Source of the DNA: Caenorhabditis elegans
Lineage: Eukaryota; Nematoda; Chromadorea; Rhabditida; Rhabditidae
Length of the DNA stretch: 64,000 nucleotides
Assembly (NCBI RefSeq): GCF_000002985.6
Contig: NC_003283.11
Coordinates: 12,028,001 to 12,092,000 of the forward strand
Reading direction: 5' to 3'
The translations under genes were made by a program, and so were the position numbers. Below are positions 1 to 12,866 of this stretch, in pieces; within the stretch, counting starts at the first letter, position 1, and each line of letters opens with the position of its first letter. Under the pieces are notes generated by a model, which saw only the letters and a program-made list of their open reading frames with translations, was not told the origin of the DNA and ran no database searches.

Positions 1-3000
1 TATTGGAAATATCAGTAATAACATGTCTCAATGTTGAACAACGGAATATCTTTGAGAAGAATAGCTCCAAAAATTTTAGAATTAAGAATTTTATAAATTA
101 AACGATGAACTAATTTTAAAGACTCTAACGTCTCCAGCGTTAGAAATTAAAGGCTAAAAGCTTTTCCTACTTGATACATCCGGTGAAAACTCATCCAATT
201 TGATAGATATTTTGGAACTCGTTGAGGATGGGGGAGAAAGAGATATCATCTACATATGAGATCCATAGTATTCCAACAATTTGATTCTAAAGCCACGATG
301 ACGCGACCGTCATTGACGACCAACGACGTCGATGACAACAAGGGCGACTATTTGAAAAGAGTCGCAGTCGTTGTGTACATTAATCCTGTGCTGATCTACC
401 CGGAAATGAAGTAAGAGGAGGTGTGAACAATATGCAATGGGATCAACGATAAAAGAACGAATTTCGTATACCTATGTTTTAAAAAACACACAATATATCA
501 ATATACTTAACAGACTGTTGTTTTTGTTCTTAAAGATCAAAAGTAAAGTTGAAGACGAATAAGATTATGAAAATGCTCTTCCTCGAAGGACAGAAGAGAG
601 CCCATCTTTTCAGCTAAACCCAATGACGTGGAAAATCGAGTATATGTGGATGTGTATATGTGTGAGTGTATATTTAAGAGAGAGAAAGAGAGGGAAACAG
701 AAATGAGTCCGTGTTTTCGCGCAGTTTGAAAAATAAAAAAGAAAAAAGTTACATTGGACGTCCATGAGAAAAAGGGACTACGGACCAGCAATTGGTGCTA
801 GTGAATGGATCAGTTTAGATGAACAAAGGATCTTTGAACGTTCGAACCAACGCAAAAGAAAACCACAAAACGAACATAGAAACCTACATGAATATATTTT
901 TTCTCGGAGTCATATTTGAAATCTCTGATGATTTTCCTAGTTTCTTCCTTTTGAAATTGAGAAAATTCATTACAAAAATAGTGAGTATTCGCAGATGTGA
1001 TAGAATTGAATAGTTTGTGCTTACTTGAGTCTAAAGAAAGCTAACAAAATGTCGGAGCCCAGCATTACTCCGCGCCGCGCTTCACTTGTTTCATGGATAC
1101 TGTTTCCTAGCAAAAAAAGTTTTTGAGAACACTTCACCGAAAAATGTCTTTGTATGCGTAATACTAATGTTTTGTGCAGAAACATACATAATGTTAGCTA
1201 GTAAAAAATGAATGTTATCGTAATACCTATTATTCTACAAATTTCAGTGATCTTGTATAATCAGATAAACTTACCATAACTAGATATAACTCGTACTTGA
1301 CAATTTATACATTGCACTTCTGAGAAACCATATAATTATAATTTCGAATCATAATAATTTTACAGTTTTCCCTTTTTTTAAAGGATCATATTTAAAATAC
1401 AGTGCCAAAAAACTCAATAAGTACTAATCAGAACTATTGAGATTGACAGTGATCTTAAAATAACTGTTGAGTGAATTTTTTTTTTAATTGACTGGCAAAT
1501 AAAATCCGTTGCAATAATAGAATGTGTACTGTCGCACTCAAACAGTGATGATGATGGTGGTGATGGTTGAAGTGATTTGAATAATTCCGACACCTAGACC
1601 GGTACCTGCGTTTCAGAGAGATAGCAATCGAAAAAAATGTTCTAATTCCCAAAACTTTTCGAATACTATGACGAGTGCTGGCCAGTGGGCGTTTGTTTCT
1701 GCAACAATGACAACGAACACCCGGCTGTCAAACAAATATCGTAGGAATTGGATCGAAAGCGTATTTACTATATATTTCTAGCGGGAAACAAGGCACACAA
1801 GTTGTTTTTTTACATTGTGCTTTTTTTCGCTCCTAGTATTACTGGAACACAAAATTCTGAGAATGCGTATTGAACAACATATTTGACGCGCAAAATAACT
1901 CGTAGCGGAATCTGCAGTAATTCTTTACATGACTACTGTAGCCCTTGTGTCGATTTACGGGTTCGATATTTGAAATGAATTAAAATCATTAATTTATCGA
2001 TAGTTTTTTTTAATTAAGCAAAATAAAAAGAAAACAATCCGAAGAAACAAAAGAAATGGGAATATCGATGTTACTTACTGTTTGAAAATAAATTCATTTC
2101 AAAAATCGAGGCCATAAATCGACACATTCATAGAATTACTGTAGTTTTCGCTACGAGATATTTTGCCCAATGCACATTCGAAAATCTCTAGTTTGGCATC
2201 AAGGATCGTCGATGTAATAAATCAGAACAACGTAAAATTGACTAAAAACTAGCACTTTTTATTCTAAATATCAGATTAATTTCCATTCTGTATACAACTC
2301 TATCTCGATATAACAACAAAAAAAAGTATTTCAACACCGTGACCATCTCAACAAATGTGATGCTTGAATGCTCGGTCTCACGAGCAGTTGATGAGAAAAA
2401 TCTGCATTTTTGCCGCTCCTCTTCTTCCTTTTTTGCATTTCTCTATGCGTCTCTATTTTGTATACAGAATTTGCCGCCGCCTTAAGCTAAAATAGAAAAG
2501 AAAAGGGAGCTCACTATACTCGAAGTAAAAAATCTTTTCATCGAGAGATTCCGGTAGAGCCAGCGGCGAAAAACTGATGACGAGAACAAAAAAAAAAGAG
2601 AATTTTGAGTGTGAAGTTGCAAAAAGTTCAGCGCATGGGCTGCATTTAGTGTGACGAAAAATAGTTTTATGGTACATATGAATACATTTTTAAGTGAGTG
2701 AAGTGAATCGGAAGAGAGAGAGAGAGAGGCTGGGAGCTAACTGAACGAACAAGATCTAAAGGAAGTGAGAAAGGAAAAAAGAAAGAGCAAGAGAGCAACA
2801 GCTTGTTTCCCTCTCGCATTTTTCTTCGAATTGCGCCTTTCAACAGCTACTTTTTTATGCACAAAACTCTCAGTTATGGGGAGAAAAAGAAATGAAGGAA
2901 GCAAATTTACGTTGGACGTCGTCTTTGAATCGGTTTTCCTCTTATTTCATTTATCCGGATGAGATGAGAGAAATTACAGATCGAGAACGTAACAAAAATT

Positions 3001-4326
3001 GTATTATCTCATTATGAAACTAAATTGTTCTTACAATCTTTGCAAATTATCCAAATTTACGAGATAAATACTATAGTTCTATAAACTTATAACAATAGTT
3101 CTCTATGAGAAATTTAATTATAAATTGGAGTTTGCCTCATTACAATTATCACCATTTTTGAGTGTTTGGCAGAAACAGGTGATAACGTTTTTCACTTAAT
3201 TCAACACGATACTCACGAAAAATTTCACCTGCGCTTAAATTTCAGATTAGCGAAAGATATTTAAATTCAGATTCTCAAGAAGCAATGGAAAAATATTTAA
3301 ATTAAAAGAGGGGTCTTAAAAATGAGTGTGTCTTACTATATACTAATGGTCCGACATTTACCGGGTTCCGCGAATCTTTTCGAAAACACACAGAAGTGGC
3401 GCAACCCGGTAGATGTCGGGCCATGATACACAGTAAGAGCTACTGAGCCAAATTCCAAAATTACTTTCTAATTGATTAAAAAAGCTGGAACATTTTCAGT
3501 GAGGAATTTACCTAAATACACTTATACTAGTCTAACATGGCCAAATATCACAATTAAACACTTCAAAAATTCCCATCCACAGTTTTTGGTAAATTGCCAA
3601 TTTTGTTGGATTTTTGAGAAATTGTAAACATTCCTACAAGGTCTAAAATTTACAATGTTCAAATACGAACAATTCTAACGCAATTAAAATATAAACTCGT
3701 ACGAGAGAATTTTTGATCGACTTCGAAAATGATGTTAGGCGAAAACTGAGTTTTTGCCACTTTTTGACTACAAACGAATTTCAAAAGATTTTTGAAACAA
3801 AGCGAGACATTCAGGAAAGCGAGAGAAATCAGGAAGAACACCGATATTGACTAAATCATTGTTTTCTGTGGAAACTATGCGGAAAAAATTTGCAAAGAAT
3901 TTCCCAGTTTTATAAAATAAATTAAAAACTAACCTGCGATACCGTCTTGATATAATCTTCCTCCTCTTCCTTAACAACACTGAATCCTTTGGTGAAACTT
4001 TTCCATTCAACGCGTATTTATTCTTATTTTTACCCCAAAATCCTCCAGATGATATTGTCCGACTACTGAAGAATTTCTGAAATAAAAATTTAACATTCTT
4101 TTGCTTGTCAGTTTGTCATGCTCCTTACCATTTTATGACATATTGACCCGTGAAATTACTGAAAAAATGGTAAGTTTTGAGAATAAGATCGTCTGGATCA
4201 AAGTATAATAGAAGCGACCGACAGCTTCATAGAAAATAAAATACATAACAAAACATGGAAACAAATAAATTTATCTGGTCATTGTGAGAAATTAAAAAAA
4301 CAAATACAGTTTGTGGTGAGATATTG
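1..4326. other. non-coding stretch left of the NCBP3-like gene
   Basis: I see no exon set that reads as a recognisable protein on either strand. The stretch is AT-rich with homopolymer runs and a short GA tract near 2716-2731. A fold-back repeat lies at 3329-3440 and is listed separately. Between 3934 and 4158 on the minus strand there are well-formed splice signals around two short exons, but the product would be about 50 residues and matches no family I know. It could be upstream sequence or long introns of a gene beyond the left edge. Confidence 0.5.
3329..3440. repeat. imperfect fold-back repeat, GGTCCGACAT family
   Basis: The arms 3347-3367 and 3403-3423 are inverted copies of each other over 21 bases with two mismatches. 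The pairing extends more weakly outward to about 3329 and 3440. The core GGTCCGACAT is shared with a second fold-back at 19913-19974, so this is a dispersed family rather than a chance hairpin. No target duplication could be fixed. Confidence 0.7.
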
Positions 4327-7300
4327 TTAATATTCATCTGGATCTTCTCTTCCAGGAAATTGAATCCGTTCTCGAATTGGACGTTCAACTCTTCCAGGTC
4401 GTATGGCGTGTGCAGAAGACCCTTGCCGTGATACGATATCATCCTTTTCGTAATCTTTTTCATCAGTTCTCCGTTTCTTGACTGGAGTGGTGTCATCAGA
4501 AGCTAACGAACTACTTCCCTCGCCGAAAAGAAATCCGCATTTCACAGCTCCTCGACCCTGAAAATTATTTTATAACATTTTAGAGTTTGTGAGTATTTTG
4601 TGAAAAATATAAGATCATAAATAATGCATTTCTTCAGTTAACTATGTTTTGTTGAGAGATCCACTCAAAAACTAGACCGTTTTAGTATTCACATTAATTT
4701 TTCGTAATTTGCAGAAAAAAACATATAACTACTATCTTTGTGACACAATAATCAAAACAATTTGATCGAATCTCTACATAAAAACCGCAATACTTTTGGG
4801 AAATTAACAATATAAAAGAAATATGGTATTTGAAATTAAATTTAAATAAATCTGATTTTTGAAATATTCTAGAACTAAGGTACTGCAGGAACGATGAGAT
4901 ATCATAAATAACCATTTAAAAAAGCAAATCGAGTTTAATGTTGAATACCTGCTGAAACTAAAAAATCTACAAAATAGGAACATTCTACAAATTTCATCAC
5001 TTCTTTTGCATATTCCTTCTCTGTAATGACTGAAAATAATTGCTAAAAAATTATATAATTTTTTCTAAATTTTTTTAATGATATTTTCAATTTTGCAAAT
5101 CATAAAAATGGGCTAATTATTTTTGAATTTCCGCGCAAGAAAATGAACTTAACTTAATGAAAGAAATTCGCAGAAACTTCTTTAGTGTTTTTTAATCTGA
5201 AATATTGAGAAGAGAAACTATTAACCCTAATTAATTTAACCAGAAAACGCCGAAATGTCAAAACTAGGTCATTAACTTGCGTGGGAATTCAAAAATAATT
5301 AGCCAATTTTCAAATTTTTGCAAAAGTGAAAATAAAATCTTAAACATTTTTTTAACAGTTATATTCTGTTACATTATGATTCATTTTCTATAATTTAAAG
5401 CAAATTCCAAATCGAATCTACTCTACCGTTAATGAATTATTTGAATTCAAAAACTCACTTTAATTTTGATTCCCTGTGGAAGTTTCACTTTCTCGACTTT
5501 CTCCTCATTTTTATCTTCGTTGTAAAATCTTGTATCATGCTCATAATCCCATTCGAGTTCTTTTCCTTCTTTATCGAATACATTCAATCCTCCACGATTT
5601 GATGACTCATGTGTCCAAAACGAATCATTTCCACGTTTTACGCCGGTCTTTTTAACTTGACTCCGATCTGATGTTACCATTGTCTTAAATAGGAAACATT
5701 TGTTTTTTTTTATAGTAAATTCATTTTCAACCTGATATTCATCCGTCGTTGCATATCGAATAATGACGAACATGTTGGCTGGAACGTGTTTTGTTAATAC
5801 TCTCCATTTTCCATTTGGAACCTCGCGAGCATTTATGTCTACAGTAATAAATTCGTTGTTCTTCTCACTTGCGACGATTCCTTTTTCTGAAAACATTTTG
5901 AAATTATTAAGATCTTCTGATCTATTTTTCTTCATCAAAGATTTGAAGACTAGTTGCTTGTTTGCCTACTCAAGCCTCATAATAAAGAATGAAATGTCAA
6001 AAGCAGAATAATCGCATAAGCAAACTCGATTACATCCGTTCATCCACACCATACTCATTGTCCTCCCATCAACTCTATATTTACCCTCGTGCTCATCTAC
6101 GACACCTCTGATGGGAGGTCTTTTATTGGACAATTTTAATATGATTATGTGGATGAGTATGGAAAACAATATTATCAAAGTTAGGGGAGATAAGTATATT
6201 TTTTAAAGGTGGAGTAGCGTGGAATTTTGCTTAGGAAAATCCAAAAAAGTCTCAAATTCAGAAACACCAGAAAGGAAACACGAATAAAAAATCGTGAAAT
6301 AATGAATATCCTACTTTGAAAAAAAAACGCGATGTTACATTCCCTGTTTGAATTCCCTCCAAAATAAGAATTGCGACCAATCAGCGATTCGCTCGGCCCA
6401 CTTTTAAACCAATTAGACGGATTGCGTGGTGATCAAAATTTCTGATTGACCCGCAAGTGGGCGAGTCCTCTTATTTTAGAGGGAATTCATACAGGAAGTT
6501 CTGAAATTTAAAATAGCGTTTTTCTTAATAGAAGGATTTTCCATTATTTTGGGATTTTTATGTTTTTCTTCTGTGGTATTTCTGCATCTGTGACATTTTT
6601 GATTTTCCTAAGCAAAATTCCAAATTAAGCTGCTTCATATTTAAATTTTAATATAATAATTCTGTATCTGAAATACACATGATGATCCCTAAATCAGATC
6701 ATCTAGGTTACACATTGCTCGACATTGTAGGGAAGTGAATGATGCGAGTTGACCCAGTATCCTGTTACTTCATTGTGCGGCTACTGGTGACTGCTCCATT
6801 TCAAAACAACGGGTCGATTCTCCCCTAAACAGAATGGGAAACATAACACGCGTCGGTCAATCGTCAATCGAGAAGGATCGACGACAAAAGAACATACAAA
6901 CATATCGACGCGATCTACTATATGACAGAGAAGTAGTAGAAAGGGGTTATCCTCTCGATTGGATACGGTGTGAACAACGACCCAACTGTGTAGTAGTAGT
7001 AGAAAGGGGAAAACTAATAATGACAATGTAAGCGGTATTATTAACCGTCAGAATGACGGATTGAGATAGAAACATTAAACTAACACAACACACTCTCCAT
7101 TCTTTTTCGAGTACTATTATTCTTTTTAATTTGTTTTGCATATGAATGTAGAGTAGGACCAATGAGAATGCGTAGGCGATACATACTGATTAATTTCTAT
7201 CATAAAATATTTTATATAGATCTATTGAAATTAAAGTTACATTCTTCTTTCATTTATTTCGACCAAAATTGAGAAAGCTATAAACATTCCAAACATACGC

Positions 7301-10300
7301 TCATTTTGTGTATCTCTTAGCAGAAATTTGTTTATTAGTAATAATGTATACTGGGTCTCCCTAAATTCAACCAGTGCTCAGCTTTCGCATTTGATTTTCA
7401 AACGAAAGCAATCAGTTCTCTTCTGTTTTGCAATATAATAATAATAATCAAAGCAGTGCCTATTGACAGCCGACGCTTGTTCAAACATCTCTCTCTCTCT
7501 TAATTTCAGCTGTGTCATCAACATACCGTTCGGCTTAAGATCCTCAATCAGTTCGACGTCATCATCTTTTTCCTGCATAATCTGGCCTTCTTCAACGTCA
7601 TCATCATCGGACAATACCTCACCTTCCTCGTCGGCCTTCTTACGTCCACGTACACGACGCATCATCTTCGACATATTTAACATCATCTAAAAAAATTTAT
7701 TGAAATAACAAAAAAAAATAATAGAAAAATACCGCTGCTACATCTCTTCTATATTGAAACTGGACCATTGCAACATTATCTTTCTTCCAGACTTTTTCGG
7801 GGCGGAAATTTGCGAACATTCTGAAATTTCATATAATAATCACTAATATCCAGCTATGAAGTATACTTTTGAATTTCAAATTCATCCATTGCTTCAACAC
7901 CATGAGCATAAATTGAATCTAAATGTGAATTTTGATCACTTGCTCCAATTTCTTTTCGAAGGGCTGCAGTTTCGGCGATGCTCACCTGAAATAATGTTCT
8001 GTAATAATAGAAGTAGGTAATTTTTTATTTTCAACTTCATCTTTTCGACGCGTTGTTCATTCATTTTCCCTTCCGATAACGATCTATTATTTATATCGTC
8101 GACTGCTGCTCTTTTTTATAGTAGATGTGTGCTTTTTCTTGCCCCTCCAGATCCCTTCACCCTTGTTTAGCTTTTTTAAAACTCAATAACCAATTCAAAA
8201 ATCCCAGGTACCAAAACTTAGAATAACTACACTGAAAGCCTCCCCCTAAATATTGTCTTTCAGTAGAGTGTTGCTTCCTGAAATAGGAGGGAAGTGAAAT
8301 GAACAAAGCAAAACGAAACGGCGTGACGAGGTTACTAATTACATATTATGTGGCTTTGGCTGCTGTGTTGGAGATGCGAAGAAGAATAAAATGAGAAATA
8401 ATAGGATGAAGGAAAAAGAGAGTATATTCCGAAAATCCTTTACCACACACTTGCGAACAATAGAAATAAGAAGTACACCTTCACGGTACGACTAATAAGA
8501 GCGTTGATGTGCCCTCGTTTGGCCGGAAAGTAATGAGTTCTGAACAGACATCTGTCAATTACTATATTTATTATTAGATTCAGCTGGAAATGTTCTTACT
8601 TACAACTAGACATATTTAACTAGAATAATTACTATTTTGGAAGAATTCACTAGGATAAAAGACTATCCTCTTAATTTTTAGACTTTTAATTTTCCATTAA
8701 AAGTCAAATGAAGACGTGAACGATCCGACGGGGCCGTGATGAAGAAAAAAGAAAGCGGTGGTGTCTCAGGCAGCCAAGCGGCAAACACTTCATTTTATGC
8801 ATGATACTACTTGTTTCTTCTTCTTTTTTGCTGCTCTTTTCTACGATGCCGCCACCACAAGCCATCGGAACCAGTAGACCCATCAGTCACTTGTTATCTT
8901 CCCAGTGCCACGATAATTGAGCGCCAAATTGAGAAGAGCGGGGAGAGAGAGAAGGAAAATATAACTAGAAAAGTGGACATCGAAAAGAGAAAAAAGCGAT
9001 AGAGCTTAATGTTTGTTTCTTGAATAATTCGAAAAAAAAAAGAAAACTTACATTTAAATGCTTGTCACTGGAATCATTGATACCAAATGCCTTTTCGGTG
9101 GCAATCTTCTCCTTTCGATCAATGATTGCATCGAGACGGTCCTGAAAAATTAAAAATAGATATTTATACAAAAATTTTATTCTTCAGTTTCTAGGAAAAA
9201 TATGAATTGACTAAGTTTGCAAACATTTTTCATTTTGTGTTCACCTCACAATGAATTGTCATAAATTACTATGAAATTCATCTGAGGGAATAAATCGAGA
9301 TTACTTTTTTTTTAAACAGTATCACATCGTTTGTTCATTTTTCCAATTTATTTGATACATTGTTTTTTCGGCTGTAATAGTGAAAATGGATGAATAACTC
9401 TTTTCAACCAGCACTCCATCGTTTTATTCAAGTCGGCCTCATAAATTCGGACCGATTTTCATCTGCGTGTGTATGTGCGTGTGTCTCCCCGTTTTTGTCC
9501 CTCTCTCTTTTTTCATGGCATTCCTTTTTTCGTTTCTCGGCGCCGCTCCACACAGAAATTTTTCATGATGGTCAATGTATGTCTCGCTTCTCCTTGTATT
9601 CAAAATGAGCACTTAAAATTGTCTAGAAAACTGAAAATTCGCTGAACTGGAAATAAAATAATGAAACATTGTTGGTATGCATATCTAAAATCTCATAAGA
9701 AGAAAGAAGCCCAATAGTTGCAACAAGATATTTTCCTTTTTAAATGGAAAGGAGAAGACAACGAAACAAGATTCTAGCTCATTTCGGTTCACACGATAAT
9801 CTCTGATTCGTGTTAATCCCTACGTGCCACGTCATTATAGAAAATGCAACATGGGACACTCAATCAATGAAAGCCAGATGCGTCGGGCTTTGGAGTTGGG
9901 AAGCCTGTGGCGCCGGATGTGAGATGCAATGTCGTTCCAGGCGAACAAACACACTGGGCCTTTGCTTTTTTTATTATTGTAGTTGTGAGCCGGATATCAC
10001 TTTCTATTTTTGGACTTTGTATGCCTCCAAATGTAAAATTATCTAGAATCATAAGGCATATCACAAGGTTTGAGAGGAAATCTAAATTTCTAATCAAATG
10101 ACGACTATCGAGCAGAACAAAAGCTATGACTAATGAATCAACAGCTCACTAATCATTCTACCTAGGATTGATGTTTATGCCAAAATCAACTGATATGTTG
10201 AGATTTTTTGATTATAATTTGAAACTATTCAGAGTCAAACAGCAATTCGTTTCACTTCACTAAATGTGTCAAAGCCTTGTACAAATATGACTATACACAA

Positions 10301-10504
10301 TTACAACAACATCATCATCATCAATATATAATTGGTGTGAGCGTCCACGACGTACCATAGCAGCATTTTGAATGAGCGCGAAATAACCGCCTAGTCTCCG
10401 TCACAAATGTACAACACATAGTTGTCCCGTCTTTGTCGTCTTTCCCTTTTTTCTTGTCGCTCCACTTTTCAACATCCTTCCAGCTCTTTTAAATAAAATA
10501 TTTT

Positions 10505-10561
<57 letters not shown>

Positions 10562-12866
10562 TACATACATACATACGCCGTGAGCGAAATAGCGGGGACA
10601 ATAGCGATAGCCAACAGTTGGGACCTATATGCCACCCATTGTTTTGCAACTAAACTAACCTTGACAACTACCAATTAGGCAAAGTATGGGTGTGTTCCGG
10701 CACACCTGAAACTTTGCTCACCTACGACCAATCTGACAGCGAGGTTGAGACGAAAGTATCAGGCGGCCGGATGGCACAACCTGTGTTGAGGATGAGAAGT
10801 TATTAGAATGGTGGCCTCTAGAAGGAACCTGGACTAGAATAGAAGTCGTTCGTTGGGATGCACGGATGAAACAGAGCGCCATGGGCACAAGAACACGACT
10901 GAAGGCGCGCGCGCCGTCGCTCATACACTCACATACACATACACTGAGGGAGAAGGGGAGACACATTCGACGACCGCTCATATTGAGGGTGGAATAGGAG
11001 GACGAGGAGCGACGAAGAATGAGCGGGGCAAGAGGACGGATGGAGGAGGCGAGAGGAGGGCGCGCACACAGCCAAAAGGGGCGGGACGACGACTCCTCCC
11101 CGCCTCACGTTTCAGCAAGCTCTGGGCTTTAGCTAACAAATGGTGTCAATAGAGTACATTGAATGATCCCATCACAAATAGGCCTTGTTTGGAAGAATCG
11201 GAAAACATACTAACAGTACTTATTCCTACATTATATGAATAGTAGAAAAGCTAAAGTGTGGGAAAACATCAAAATTAAGATATTAATTCGCAAGTATATA
11301 TTCTCGCAAATATCTAGGGAAGCGAATCTTCGTTCAGTTGAGAATTGAGTTTCAAAAGTAAGACAGCGATAGGAATAGCATGACGGTGTCATAAAAAGAC
11401 AAAGCTGCAATAATTCCATTGAATATTATGATTTGGAAGAAGAAGAAGCATCGGCAAACATTCTTGTAATAAAAATCGCTTGAAATTTATACATTTTCAG
11501 TTTCTACAAATCTTTATATTTCTGCAAATCACGGAGGATTTGAAGTCAAATGTTACTGATACTTATTCCGAGCTGATTCGGGATGCGACGAATACCTATA
11601 GAGGTCCTGGTGTTCTCTGTGAGATTTCAATATTTCGTGCAACATGAAATAGCAATGATCGACTCAAAATGCCACGTCACGATAATTACATATACAAAGG
11701 CCATCTACAATCGTCGGCATTGTCGTAAAACTTTTTGTGTCATCGAGTTGTTAGACAAATATTTCCGCGGCGGTTCGGTTCGGGAGACCACCACCTCCAC
11801 CACCGCAGACGGTATTGAATTGGAGGGGAGCAACACAAGGACACACGATGAATGGCCTGACGAAGAGGGGCACAATAGGGGCTCTCCTTCTCCGTCGCCG
11901 CCGCCGCAGTCGACAGTCTTTCTCTGTTTCTTTCCTGTCTTTTCCATCACTTTCCTCCGGACGTCGTCATCGTTGTCCCGGTCACTACCTTAACCACCAG
12001 GCTGTTTGTGTTCAATTACCTGCGGGCGTTTTGTGTATGTTCGCGTCTGTATGTGAGAGATGAGGATGAAAAAGACAGAAAGAGAGAGAGACTAAGAACA
12101 CGCTGTAATTACACAGCAACCTCATCCTCTGGATAATACTGACCGCCAGTGTGTCGTGTCAACAAGTCGGCTTAAATTATGAAGTAATTAGTCGCTCGTT
12201 CGTGGGTTATAGAATGGACTGTCCAGAATGAATTGACACGACATACTTTTTAATAATTCTTTACAGATGAAGGAGAATTCAGTGGCCGATCCTACATTTC
12301 TTCCACGTGTTACAAAATGTCATTTTAGAACGCTCACTCTCACAGAAATAAAGCAAATTCACTTTCTAGACAAAGCGAGTCAAACGGCAACTTTCATCTT
12401 GAAGTCAGGTCCACACAAGTACAAAACTTCAGCCAAGCTATGGAAGTTTTAAAGTTTAAACCCTGGAATTTCACTAGATTGTAACCAGAACTATACTTTG
12501 CAGAGATCACTGGAAGAAAAAGCTTGAACTATTTAAATTTTTATGCGATATTTTCAAAATGAAGAATTGCGTCATTAAACTTGACTCCAGCAAAACGATC
12601 AAAAGTTTCCCAATTCAAACAAACAAAACGCTCTCGAAAAAAACGAGCCGATCATCTTGCATCTTCCTCTTTGTAGTCAAATTTGAATTCGCAATTTCTC
12701 ACTTTGATAATATCGAAATATTTATAAAAATTTCAGACGTAATATTTTAAACAGATTTATCTTGAAAACTACTCACCTTCGGTAGTTGAAGCTCGCTGTC
12801 ACTCAGATCTTCTCTAACGTCGCCGTGTATTGAGTGATCCGATCCATAATCGAGCTCGTCGTCCAT
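4327..12866 (-). CDS. NCBP3-like nuclear cap-binding / mRNA export factor
   Basis: Exons, in transcription order: 12866-12777, 9141-9052, 7985-7867, 7820-7733, 7686-7527, 5886-5459 and 4557-4327. They join in frame to about 385 residues, starting MDDELDYGSD behind a TTTCAG acceptor at 12874. Seen: an acidic N-terminus; a block DRLDAIIDRKEKIATEKAFG; an RRM-like segment running from YAHGVEAMDEFEI through RPEKVWKKDNVAMVQF to MMLNMS; an acidic EEGEVLSDDDDVEEG stretch; RVLTKHVPANMFVIIRYATTDE; and a basic/acidic tail. The order and spacing match vertebrate NCBP3, which has YICGVDEMSTQDV, a WLDD cap-contact motif, LINMS, EEGEVEDE and RLFMRFATKDD. Here WLDD reads WKKD, so cap contact may differ. NCBP3 works with NCBP1, TREX and the exon-junction complex in mRNA export. 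An open 48-bp segment at 5684-5731 has intron-like ends and may be spliced out (369 residues). The assignment is by eye and the similarity is modest. Confidence 0.7.
6203..6628. mobile_element. palindromic MITE in intron 5 of the NCBP3-like gene
   Basis: Perfect 20-bp inverted ends are GGAATTTTGCTTAGGAAAAT at 6221-6240 and its complement at 6602-6621. Between them the two halves stay imperfectly complementary, for example GAATTCCCTCCAAAATAAG near 6350 against its inverted copy near 6472. The whole unit therefore folds back on itself. The left end begins TTTTAAAGGTGGAGTAGCG, a sequence I remember as a common C. elegans repeat end. Related copies lie at 21225-21480 and 24195-24320. No open frame, so non-autonomous. 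Confidence 0.75.
9142..12776 (-). other. 3.6-kb first intron of the NCBP3-like gene
   Basis: I could not support any exon inside this intron. It holds a CA/CATA microsatellite (10506-10576) and two unusually GC- and CpG-rich patches, about 10880-11110 and 11760-12060. The first contains GGCGCGCGCGCC and is followed by purine-rich sequence. Open frames there are low-complexity R/G/S-rich strings on both strands, which is what GC-rich DNA gives by chance. The patches may be promoters or enhancers (see findings). Confidence 0.5.
10506..10576. repeat. CA dinucleotide plus CATA tetranucleotide microsatellite
   Basis: About 26 CA units run from 10506, followed by about five CATA units to 10576. 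It gives Cys/Val-type low-complexity frames on the opposite strand that are not genes. Confidence 0.95.

Noticed and set aside
1501-1652. Frame with a run of histidines
   Set aside because: Caused by a short GATGATGGTGGT repeat; no start context and no recognisable domain.
10853-11152. Arg/Gly-rich frame on the plus strand
   Set aside because: Low-complexity translation of a GC-rich patch, with equally long frames on the other strand and no family resemblance.
11583-12063. Overlapping frames on both strands near the second GC-rich patch
   Set aside because: Codon use is random, and Ser/Pro/Arg runs come from CCG and TCC repeats. No exon chain could be built.
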